Assembly (NCBI GenBank): GCA_002281875.1
Contig: NCHN01000029.1
Span: forward strand, 1 to 33,548
Reading direction: 5' to 3'
Source of the DNA: Sphingobacteriia bacterium 24-36-13
Lineage (GTDB): Bacteria; Bacteroidota; Bacteroidia; Chitinophagales; Chitinophagaceae
DNA: 33,548 bases
The notes under the pieces were generated by a model. The model ran no database searches and was not told where the DNA came from. It saw only the letters and a program-made list of their open reading frames with translations. Shown one piece after another: positions 25,784-33,147 of this stretch. How positions within the stretch are numbered: position 1 is the first letter of the stretch; each line of letters starts with the position of its first letter. A program made the translations under genes and the position numbers.

Positions 25784-26275
25784 TTACTGAGGTTGCTTTC
25801 TGGTTCGAATAAATATCATGGCAATTGCAGTTGTTATCAAACCCATTACAAAAGCAGCAATAGCTCCCTGCACCGCATAATTAGGATAATTAAAATTGGC
25901 TTCGGCTTCTGCAGATGTTTTGTAATAACCAATTTCTACAGAACGCTTAATTACATTAGGAAAATACTCAGGGGTAATCAGATAGGTTGTAATCCATTGA
26001 GTGATTGGGCTTAATAATGCGATGATTACTGATAAAATAATGCCCGATACCAAACCCTGAACATAAGTGATTTTGTTATCAAAATATACTTTCTTTTTTT
26101 CTTTTAGAGCCAATACCATCAGCCAAATTGCAGGAATAGCGAAGAGGTTGGTCAAGTAAAGATGGTAATCGATATAAGTACTGTGCAATCCACTTAGTTT
26201 TTCTAAAAGCATCCAGACCAATCCCATTATAGAGAAAAGTATGGCCCATTTAATTTCAATTTTAATAGTTGACAT
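25784..26275 (-). CDS. DUF4199 membrane protein
   Basis: A 163-residue integral membrane protein with four hydrophobic segments (about 9-27, 40-58, 72-95, 133-156). Between helices 3 and 4 is a polar stretch typical of DUF4199: EYFPNVIKRSVEIGYYKTSAEAEANFNYPNY. The family is widespread in Bacteroidota and uncharacterised. The gene starts 11 bp after the stop of the TRIC-type channel gene, so the two are cotranscribed. Confidence 0.84.
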   Translation of the reverse strand: MSTIKIEIKWAILFSIMGLVWMLLEKLSGLHSTYIDYHLYLTNLFAIPAIWLMVLALKEKKKVYFDNKITYVQGLVSGIILSVIIALLSPITQWITTYLITPEYFPNVIKRSVEIGYYKTSAEAEANFNYPNYAVQGAIAAFVMGLITTAIAMIFIRTRKQPQ

Positions 26276-26286
26276 AAAAAATAGTT

Positions 26287-26916
26287 TTATTTATTTGATT
26301 GGGATTGTATTGATTTTAAAATTGGTAAATGAATATGGAATTGAATTGCTAATATTCTAACAAGCATCACCACTGCTGCTGCAATCAATTCAATCACACC
26401 TGTTGAAAAATCCAAATAAAGACAGCCAAAATAAACAAGCCCACCTGCAATACATGCCAAGGCATAAATATCCTTTTGCAATAATAGTGGTACTTCATTC
26501 AATAGAATATCTCGTATAACACCTCCCACAGATCCAGTTATTGCCCCCATAACAATGCAAACCCAAAAGGGAAAATTGGCATCTAAACTTTTTGTAATCC
26601 CTACAATAGTTACCAGTCCCAATCCAATCGTATCAAATAAAAAAAGCGTATTCTTCCATCTAAATAGTTTTTCCTTGAATAAAAGTGTAGCTAATAAAGC
26701 AACTCCTGTTGTTATAAAATAACGGCTATCTAACATCCAAAATGGGGTTACCCCTAAGAGCAGATCGCGAATTGTTCCCCCTCCTATTGCAGTAGCCAAA
26801 CCAATAATATAAGCACCCAACCAGTCAACCTGCTTTCCGGACGCTAACTTTATTCCACTAATTGCAAAAGCAAATGTTCCCACTAAATCTGGCAATATGG
26901 TAAAAAGATTATCCAA
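26287..26916 (-). CDS. TRIC-type trimeric intracellular cation channel family protein (UPF0126)
   Basis: A 209-residue membrane protein with two repeats of the TRIC/UPF0126 unit. Each carries the glycine-rich signature, IGGGTIRDLLLG in the first and GSVGGVIRDILLNEVP in the second. About seven hydrophobic helices are visible. Prokaryotic TRIC proteins are trimeric monovalent-cation channels; the family also includes YadS/YicG of unknown role. It heads the minus-strand run leading to the Ca2+-type ATPase, a context compatible with ion homeostasis. Confidence 0.9.
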   Translation of the reverse strand: MDNLFTILPDLVGTFAFAISGIKLASGKQVDWLGAYIIGLATAIGGGTIRDLLLGVTPFWMLDSRYFITTGVALLATLLFKEKLFRWKNTLFLFDTIGLGLVTIVGITKSLDANFPFWVCIVMGAITGSVGGVIRDILLNEVPLLLQKDIYALACIAGGLVYFGCLYLDFSTGVIELIAAAVVMLVRILAIQFHIHLPILKSIQSQSNK

Positions 26917-26984
26917 GTTCTATTCAGTTAGCTGTTAAGATACAAATTAACCCTAATAAGATTAGGAGAAACAAATACAGTTAG

Positions 26985-26992
26985 CAAAATTA
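26985..26992 (-). promoter_or_regulatory. Candidate -7 element upstream of the TRIC gene
   Basis: The minus strand reads TAATTTTG, a TAnnTTTG match. The predicted leader is about 60 nt before the start at 26916. The leader region contains a 6-bp inverted repeat (CCTAAT-AAG-ATTAGG, 26952-26966), and the octamer CAGTTAGC occurs twice (26925-26932, 26978-26985). No -33 box was found, so this is tentative. Confidence 0.3.
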
Positions 26993-27029
26993 ATATCGCT
27001 TTTTAGTACATTTAATTAGAATTAATAAA

Positions 27030-28772
27030 ATGTTTGCCATGCGATACTTCTATATATTTTTCTTAACTATTCTCTCAATTTCATTAGTAACTGGGTGTCA
27101 AAACACGAAAGAAAAGCAACTTTCTTCAGTGGTGAATTCGGATGAAAAATGGTGGAAAGAAGCCATTGTTTATCAAATTTATCCGCGCAGTTTTAAAGAC
27201 AGCGATGGAAATGGTATTGGCGACTTAAAAGGAATTATTTCAAAATTAGACTACCTACAAAGCTTAGGCATTACCGCTGTTTGGATTAATCCTTTCTATA
27301 GTTCTCCTAACGATGATAATGGATATGATATTAGTGATTACAGAGCCATTATGAAAGAGTATGGTTCAATGGAAGATTTTGATACACTTCTAAAAGGATT
27401 ACATGATCGAAAAATAAAATTGGTAATGGACCTTGTTGTGAATCATAGCAGCGACGAACATGAATGGTTTAAACAAAGCAGGAGTTCAAGAACAAATAAA
27501 TATAGGAACTATTACCATTGGTGGGACGCAGAAAGAGGAAAACCCAATTATAGGTATAGTTTATTTGACGTCAATCATAATGCATGGAAATATGACTCTT
27601 TAACAAACTCTTATTACCTACATTACTTTTCTAGAAAACAACCCGACTTAAATTGGGAAAACCCAACGCTAAGAAAAGAAGTATATGATATTATGAAATT
27701 CTGGGCCGATAAAGGTATTGACGGATTTAGGCTAGACGCATTTGGCTTTGCTGCTAAAGACACCAGCTTTCCTGCCTTTCCCAAAGGGTATGAAAAAAAC
27801 TTCATGGCTTACTATTCCATGGTACCAGCTATTCATGATTATTTAAAAGAAATGAATAAAGAAGTATTTAGTAAATACAACGTAATGAGTGTAGCAGAAG
27901 GTGCAGGCAATAGTTTTGAAGATGCACACAACCTTGTAGACGAATCTCGCAAAGAATTAAACATGGCTTATGCATTTGAGGGTGTTGATATTGCCAAAGC
28001 AGAAGGATATAGTATTCCCCATTTCAAAAAAGTATTTTCAAAATGGGATAGTGCATTTAACAATAAAGGGTGGATCGCTATTTTTTTAGCTAACCACGAT
28101 CAGGCCAGAATGGTCAGTAGGTTTGGAAACGATTCTGAAGCGTACCGTGATTTATCAGCTAAAATGCTAAATACATTCATATTAAGCATGCGAGGCACCC
28201 CTTACTTATACAACGGAGATGAGCTGGCCATGACCAACGCTGGCTTTAGCAAAATAACCGACTATAGAGACATGGCCACTTTAAATGAATACCAGAATCA
28301 ATTAAATAAAAAAGGAAATATACCTGCATTCTTGAAGCGATTGCAATTCGAGTGCAGAGATAATGGTCGTACTCCATTTCAATGGGACAATTCAGTTAAT
28401 GCCGGATTTAGTACAGGAGCTCCTTGGATTCAGGTGAATAAAAATTATACAAGTATCAATGTAGCGGATCAAGAAAAGGATGCGAATAGTGTATTGAATT
28501 ATGTTAAGAAAATGATTCAAATACGCAAATCTAATCAGGTATTGGTCTACGGAAAATACAATTTAATAGATAAAGACAATCCAACTGTATATGCCTATAC
28601 CAGAGAATGGAAAGGAATGAAAATGTTGGTATTACTCAACTTTAGTAATCAAACTTCTAAAGTTAATACAGGATTAAATTTAGCCAAAGCCAAGCCGTTG
28701 ATTCAAAATTACCCGAATCTAAATGGAGAGACTTTGCAACCATATGAAGCAGTCATTTATCAAATTCTTTAA
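27030..28772 (+). CDS. GH13 alpha-glucosidase-like lipoprotein
   Basis: A 580-residue glycoside hydrolase with a lipoprotein signal ending at C23 (LVTGC); the ATG at 27039 is an alternative start. The (beta/alpha)8 barrel begins at WWKEAIVYQIYPRSFKDSDGNGIGDLKGI, the hallmark of the oligo-1,6-glucosidase/alpha-glucosidase branch of GH13. Catalytic residues are nucleophile D236 (GFRLDAFGF), acid/base E290 (SVAEGAG) and transition-state stabiliser D357 (ANHDQARM). It should cleave short alpha-glucosides or related sugars outside the cytoplasmic membrane; linkage specificity cannot be read. It converges with the GpgS-like gene, 7 bp apart. Confidence 0.91.
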   Translation: MFAMRYFYIFFLTILSISLVTGCQNTKEKQLSSVVNSDEKWWKEAIVYQIYPRSFKDSDGNGIGDLKGIISKLDYLQSLGITAVWINPFYSSPNDDNGYDISDYRAIMKEYGSMEDFDTLLKGLHDRKIKLVMDLVVNHSSDEHEWFKQSRSSRTNKYRNYYHWWDAERGKPNYRYSLFDVNHNAWKYDSLTNSYYLHYFSRKQPDLNWENPTLRKEVYDIMKFWADKGIDGFRLDAFGFAAKDTSFPAFPKGYEKNFMAYYSMVPAIHDYLKEMNKEVFSKYNVMSVAEGAGNSFEDAHNLVDESRKELNMAYAFEGVDIAKAEGYSIPHFKKVFSKWDSAFNNKGWIAIFLANHDQARMVSRFGNDSEAYRDLSAKMLNTFILSMRGTPYLYNGDELAMTNAGFSKITDYRDMATLNEYQNQLNKKGNIPAFLKRLQFECRDNGRTPFQWDNSVNAGFSTGAPWIQVNKNYTSINVADQEKDANSVLNYVKKMIQIRKSNQVLVYGKYNLIDKDNPTVYAYTREWKGMKMLVLLNFSNQTSKVNTGLNLAKAKPLIQNYPNLNGETLQPYEAVIYQIL

Positions 28773-28779
28773 ACCCTCG

Positions 28780-30159
28780 TTATTTAGTTAAATTCAATAA
28801 TTCATTAAAACTGCTTTCTGAAATAATAACATCGGCATGATGATTCAATAATTCATCTTTTGAGCAAAACGCAATACCTAAGCCTGCTTCCTTAATCATA
28901 CATAGATCATTCATGCTATCACCTATTGCGATGGTATTTTCTTTTTGAATATTATATTTTTCAAGTAAACTCAGTACAGCATTTGTTTTACAGAGCGAAT
29001 GTTTACATAAGCTTTTGGTATTACTAAATAAGAATGATGGAATTTTAACCTCCCCTGTGCAAATACTTTTTGAAAACTCTAATTCATTCGCTAAAGAAAA
29101 ATCCATCCCCAGTTTATGCTTAATATGATTGGTTATGCAATCATAGCTGTCTGAAATTATACCAACAATATAGCCCCTACTTTTCAGCTCTGCTACCACT
29201 TCTTTTGTTCCTTCAATAATTGGAATTGAATCAACCACTTCTATTAATTCATTAAAAGTTTTACCCTTTAATAAAGTAGCAATCTGTTTTGTTAGGATAA
29301 TAACATCCGATTCACTTGATCGAATATTCATTAATGCTGATTTAAAATCGAATTTTACTGCGCAGGCGTCTATGAATCTACCTTGCAATAGCGTATTATC
29401 CATATCGAATACAACCAATTTATCCAATGATTCTAATTGGCTATTTAAAGCTAATTCCATTTGGGAACGTATTTCATTTAAAACACCCAACTCTTCAAAA
29501 TTATAATTGGGGTTGTTAGAAGCTGCAGCTTTCATAATGATTGTTTGAGCAACTTCTTTACTCATCCTGCCTAATGCTTGCCATGGTTTACTCTTATTTT
29601 CAATATAGCCAATCTCAACTTCTTTCATTTTAACATTCATCAAATGCATGTCTATCAAAATACCAATATCAACCCCATAATCATCTCTAAAATCCAGTTT
29701 TTCAAACAAAGTTTTTCTTCCAGCTATCATACCACTTAATGGTTGACTAAACCTTAATAATTCAGGAAAGAAAATACTCAATAATGGTTTGGCAGCAAGT
29801 TCAGTGACTCTTCCTGCATTTCTACTAAAAGAAGACTTCACAAAGTCTACTTCGTCTTGTAAAATTGGATCGGTCAATAATTTAATGGTAAAGTGTGGAT
29901 AAGGATCAATATCTCCATCTAAAAAAACAACAATATCATTTTTAGCACAAAGCACTCCATCTTTCATTGAAGCCCCTTTACCAAGCTTTGTACTAGTGAC
30001 TACTTTAGCCTGATTTGAATGAGCAATGGCAACTGTTTTATCTTGAGACTTATCATCAACAACAATTACTTCAGTAACATATGGTTGTGCTTTAGCAAAT
30101 TGAATTACACTAGCAATATTTTCTTCTTCATTTAGAGTTGGAATAATCACAGAAATCAT
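28780..30159 (-). CDS. GpgS-like glucosyl-3-phosphoglycerate synthase fused to HAD phosphatase
   Basis: A 459-residue two-domain protein. Residues 1 to about 215 are a GT-A glycosyltransferase: VIIPTLNEEENIASVI, DGDIDP (81-86) with the metal-binding DxD, then VKSSFSRNAGRVTELAAKPL, PELLRFSQPLSGMIAGR and YGVDIGILIDMHL, with MSKEVAQTII. These match, in order, the conserved blocks of mycobacterial glucosyl-3-phosphoglycerate synthase (GT81, GpgS). Residues about 245-459 are a HAD-IB phosphatase: motif I DMDNT (D252/D254), S336, a candidate lysine near 391 and motif IV GDSMND (D414/D418). Together they could make glucosylglycerate from 3-phosphoglycerate and a nucleotide sugar. The mannosyl analogue cannot be excluded. 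No membrane segments are visible. The 117 bp upstream has two TAGCTAA heptamers 23 bp apart. Confidence 0.75.
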   Translation of the reverse strand: MISVIIPTLNEEENIASVIQFAKAQPYVTEVIVVDDKSQDKTVAIAHSNQAKVVTSTKLGKGASMKDGVLCAKNDIVVFLDGDIDPYPHFTIKLLTDPILQDEVDFVKSSFSRNAGRVTELAAKPLLSIFFPELLRFSQPLSGMIAGRKTLFEKLDFRDDYGVDIGILIDMHLMNVKMKEVEIGYIENKSKPWQALGRMSKEVAQTIIMKAAASNNPNYNFEELGVLNEIRSQMELALNSQLESLDKLVVFDMDNTLLQGRFIDACAVKFDFKSALMNIRSSESDVIILTKQIATLLKGKTFNELIEVVDSIPIIEGTKEVVAELKSRGYIVGIISDSYDCITNHIKHKLGMDFSLANELEFSKSICTGEVKIPSFLFSNTKSLCKHSLCKTNAVLSLLEKYNIQKENTIAIGDSMNDLCMIKEAGLGIAFCSKDELLNHHADVIISESSFNELLNLTK

Positions 30160-30276
30160 AAAGCAGCTATTTAAAATGATAAAATGAAAGACTTAGCTAA
30201 CTAAGCGACATTCAAATAGCTAATTTTATGCCAAAAGGATGTATTAAATAATTATAAATGAGTTAACAGTTGATAA

Positions 30277-30654
30277 TCAGTTCAACATTGCCATATATTT
30301 AGCTCTATTCTCCCATAATATCCATACTAAAATTCCAGATAAAATAATTGCAAGTGGCAATCCACTTAAAGCAACTGTTGCATGTAATAGTAATATACCT
30401 ACCATTATAGGAAATAGAATAATTGCACCTAATGCCCTAAACTTGGGTATCAATAATAAAACGCCACCTACTAACTCAACAACAGCTATTAAAGGCATTA
30501 ACCAAACTACCTCCATGAAAGCAGCATTATCTTTAACTAGCTCAGCTGGCATATCTGGCGGCACAGGTATATAGTTGAAAAATTTATTTAAGCCTCCATT
30601 TATAAACATTAACGCGAATAACACAGTGGCAACTGTAAATATTTTCTGCTTCAT
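30277..30654 (-). CDS. DoxX-family membrane protein
   Basis: A 125-residue protein with four hydrophobic helices. It begins with the DoxX-like GGLNKFFNY segment and contains the central WLMPLIAVVELVGGVLLLIPKFRALGA stretch typical of the family. DoxX proteins are small quinone-linked or redox-associated membrane proteins with ill-defined roles. It starts 43 bp after the SbtA stop and may be the last gene of the carbon-uptake operon, though a separate transcript is possible. Confidence 0.83.
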   Translation of the reverse strand: MKQKIFTVATVLFALMFINGGLNKFFNYIPVPPDMPAELVKDNAAFMEVVWLMPLIAVVELVGGVLLLIPKFRALGAIILFPIMVGILLLHATVALSGLPLAIILSGILVWILWENRAKYMAMLN

Positions 30655-30697
30655 AAAATTGTTTTATCTATAAATATAAAAAAGATAAACCAGTATA

Positions 30698-31660
30698 TCA
30701 AGTAGTTTGGGCAATGAAAAAATACAGAGGCATCCCAATGGTTATGTTTACGGGAAAGGTAATAGCAAGTGCCATTGGCAAGAATAAACCAGGGTTGGCT
30801 TTAGGAACAGATATCTTCATTGCTGCTGGAACAGCTATATAAGAGGCACTTGCAGCTAAAATAGCAAACATAAATCGATTGGTTATATCATCTGTAACAA
30901 ATGCACTTGCCCATGCAAAAAAAGACCCATTTATTAATGGAATCAAAAATGCAAATAGAAAGGGGAATACCCCGAATGAGAAAAATGCTTTTAACTTTTT
31001 GCCACTTGTAATACCCATGTCTAAAAGGAAGATTGCCAAAAATCCCTTAAATAAATCATTGGTAAATGGTTTAATTCCTTCTGCTTGCTTGGCATTAGCT
31101 ACAAATCCAATTAATAAACTACCCAATATAAGAAGAACACTCCCATTAGTAAATGAATGTTTTATTACAGTTCTTTTCTTGATATCACTAACTTCTTCTT
31201 TATCAAATAAACTAATCATCAATAATCCAACTATTATAGCAGGAGATTCCATTAAAGCCATAATAGCCACCATGTAGCCATGAACATTAAATTGCTGGGC
31301 TTCTAAGTAAGTAACAGCAGTTACAAAAGTAACAGCACTCACTGAACCATAGGCAGCAGCAATCGCCCCAGCATTGTATATATTCAATCTTTTCTTAAGA
31401 ATGAAGAATGTATACAAAGGAATGAATACAGCAATACCTACACCAAAAAGCATTGACCAAGCAATTTCAGAGTTAAATGATTCATGTGAAAGTTCTTGGC
31501 CGCCCTTAAAACCAATTGCAAATAATAAGTAAAGTGAAATAAACTTTGAAGAATTAGGCGGTATTTCTAAATCGCTTTTTAAATAAACTGCCAAAATACC
31601 TAAAACAAAAAACAATAAGGCTGGATTGGTTAAATTATCTAATAGTAAGTTATAACTCAT
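30698..31660 (-). CDS. SbtA-type sodium-dependent bicarbonate transporter family permease
   Basis: A 320-residue integral membrane protein with about ten helices. Segments matching the Sbt_1 (PF05982) family include the N-terminal LTNPALLFFVLGILAVYLKSDLEIP, LYLLFAIGFKGGQEL, AAAYGSVSAVTFVTAV, ALMESPAIIVGLLM, LFLLDMGITSGKK and AASASYIAVPAAM. Cyanobacterial SbtA takes up HCO3- with Na+. This copy is slightly shorter than cyanobacterial proteins (about 370 residues), with a shorter loop in the middle. Its start codon lies inside the end of the upstream beta-CA-like gene (11-bp overlap), so the two are coupled. Bicarbonate as substrate is inferred from family and neighbours. Confidence 0.88.
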   Translation of the reverse strand: MSYNLLLDNLTNPALLFFVLGILAVYLKSDLEIPPNSSKFISLYLLFAIGFKGGQELSHESFNSEIAWSMLFGVGIAVFIPLYTFFILKKRLNIYNAGAIAAAYGSVSAVTFVTAVTYLEAQQFNVHGYMVAIMALMESPAIIVGLLMISLFDKEEVSDIKKRTVIKHSFTNGSVLLILGSLLIGFVANAKQAEGIKPFTNDLFKGFLAIFLLDMGITSGKKLKAFFSFGVFPFLFAFLIPLINGSFFAWASAFVTDDITNRFMFAILAASASYIAVPAAMKISVPKANPGLFLPMALAITFPVNITIGMPLYFFIAQTT

Positions 31661-32156
31661 AAGCTTTTTTAACGCTAGACCCTATTCGGCATTCTTTAAA
31701 AATGTGCATCTGTCTACTTGTAACCAAGGTTTTTATTTCTAATTGCCCATCAATTACTAAATCAGTGAAAACACCATTGGTTAAAAATTCCTCTTTTTGA
31801 AATTGCAAATTAAATTCTGCCAAGCGAAACTGTTGATATTGAAGTGAACGACCATTTAAGCTTTTATTATACACATTATTAAAAATAGAAAGAATTAAAA
31901 GCTCTGCTTCCAAACCGAACAATGTCTTATTGCTTAACACATTATTTAAAATGCTGCAGGCTGTATCATTTACAAAATAAATGCGTGTGATGCCATTGAT
32001 GATGATTGCTTCCTTCAACAATTCAACAAAGGAATCATCCTGGTAAGGAATTACTGCTCCAGGACAAGAAATGAAAAAAGTGTTTGAACCAAATTTACGT
32101 TTGATTGTGTTTTCCATATAAGAAAATGGACAAACAATAAAGAGTGTATTACTCAT
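31650..32156 (-). CDS. Degenerate beta-carbonic-anhydrase-like protein
   Basis: From the ATG at 32156 the product has 168 residues (a GTG four codons upstream is possible). The block order resembles a compact beta-carbonic anhydrase. IVCPFSYM (C9) is in the place of CxDSR, FFISCPGAVI in the place of the RNAG segment, ELLKEAIIINGITRIYFVNDTACS in the place of SLEYAV...VVxGHTDCG, and a C-terminal LQFQKEEF...VIDGQLEIKTLVTSR region resembles the family's last strand. The Asp-Arg catalytic dyad is missing and the zinc His is replaced by D64, while C9 and C67 remain. It may therefore bind metal or bicarbonate without normal catalysis. It overlaps the SbtA gene and is divergent from a CbbR-like regulator. 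The family call rests on weak similarity judged by eye. Confidence 0.55.
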   Translation of the reverse strand: MSNTLFIVCPFSYMENTIKRKFGSNTFFISCPGAVIPYQDDSFVELLKEAIIINGITRIYFVNDTACSILNNVLSNKTLFGLEAELLILSIFNNVYNKSLNGRSLQYQQFRLAEFNLQFQKEEFLTNGVFTDLVIDGQLEIKTLVTSRQMHIFKECRIGSSVKKAYEL

Positions 32157-32247
32157 TAGCGAAATCACTTTAGTAATGGGTGCAAATTTGGGTATATTTT
32201 ACATAAGTTTTTATTTATCTTTAATATACTAACCATAATTTTATTTT

Positions 32248-33147
32248 ATGAATTATACACTTAATCAATTACAGATTTTTTTAAAAGTTGTGGAAACACT
32301 AAGTGTAACGAAAGCAGCAGAAGAACTTCATTTAAGTCAACCAGCAGTTTCCATCCAACTAAAGAACTTTCAAGACCAATTTGAAATTCCATTAACTGAA
32401 GTAGTGGGCAGAAAAATATATATCACTGAATTTGGGAAAGAAATTGCAACTTCTGCAGAAAGTATTATGCTAGGAGTACATACAATGAATAATAAAACAT
32501 TAGCTTTTAAGGGACAATTAAGCGGTAAACTTAAAATTGCAGTAGTCTCCACCGGTAAATACGTAATGCCATACTTTCTAAACGGTTTCATGCAAACACA
32601 TACTGGAATTCAACTAAATATTGATGTAACGAACAAGTCGATGGTTATTGAAAGTCTGGAAAAAAATGAAGTTGATTTTGCCTTGGTTTCCATTTTACCT
32701 GCTGCAATTAATATTGAGAAAATTGATATTCTAACTAATAAACTCTTCTTAATTGGGAATACACAAACAAAATTGTCAATCCAAGACTTACCACTTATAT
32801 TTCGTGAAAAAGGTTCTGGTACAAGACAAGCAATGGAACAGTTCATTCAAAAAAACAAGTTATCGATTCAAAAGAAGATGGAACTAAGTACCAACGAAGC
32901 AGTTAAACAAGCAATCATTGCTGGATTAGGCTATTCTATCATGCCCATCATTGGAATAAAAAATGAAGTTATTAATAAACAATTATTCATTATTCCTACA
33001 AAAGGATTACCTATCAAAACAACTTGGAGTTTAATTTGGCTGAAAGGGAAAAAACATTCTCCTGTTGCTGAAGCCTATCTTAAATATTTAAAACAAGAAA
33101 AAAATCAAGTAGCAAAAACAATTTTTAGCTGGAGTGATCAGTATTAA
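32248..33147 (+). CDS. LysR-family transcriptional regulator, CbbR/CmpR-like
   Basis: A 299-residue LysR-type regulator. The N-terminal winged helix-turn-helix (about 1-62) contains TLNQLQIFLKVVETLSVTKAAEELHLSQPAVSIQLKNF, followed by the linker helix. The effector domain (about 92-290) has LKIAVVSTGKYVMPYFLNGF and a periplasmic-binding-protein-like fold with EKNEVDFALVS. The overall look, including VSIQLKNFQDQFEIPLTEVVGRK, is that of CbbR/CmpR, which control CO2-fixation or bicarbonate-uptake genes in response to metabolites. It is divergent from the beta-CA-like/SbtA genes across a 91-bp gap, the usual place for its target promoter. The gene's end overlaps the next, convergent gene by 23 bp. 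Confidence 0.9.
   Translation: MNYTLNQLQIFLKVVETLSVTKAAEELHLSQPAVSIQLKNFQDQFEIPLTEVVGRKIYITEFGKEIATSAESIMLGVHTMNNKTLAFKGQLSGKLKIAVVSTGKYVMPYFLNGFMQTHTGIQLNIDVTNKSMVIESLEKNEVDFALVSILPAAINIEKIDILTNKLFLIGNTQTKLSIQDLPLIFREKGSGTRQAMEQFIQKNKLSIQKKMELSTNEAVKQAIIAGLGYSIMPIIGIKNEVINKQLFIIPTKGLPIKTTWSLIWLKGKKHSPVAEAYLKYLKQEKNQVAKTIFSWSDQY

Noticed and set aside
30192-30223. Dyad CTTAG-CTAA-CTAAG and repeated TAGCTAA upstream of the GpgS-like gene
   Set aside because: Short AT-rich repeats without a recognised regulator or a promoter at a fitting distance; mentioned only in the gene entry.
30879-31277. Open frame of 132 codons on the plus strand
   Set aside because: It is antisense to the SbtA-type gene, has no family resemblance and no promoter, and is the reverse of conserved membrane sequence.
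31650-32156. A PII-like SbtB protein next to SbtA
   Set aside because: The protein is longer than SbtB and lacks the PII beta-alpha-beta repeats and T-loop; its blocks fit a degenerate beta-carbonic anhydrase better.
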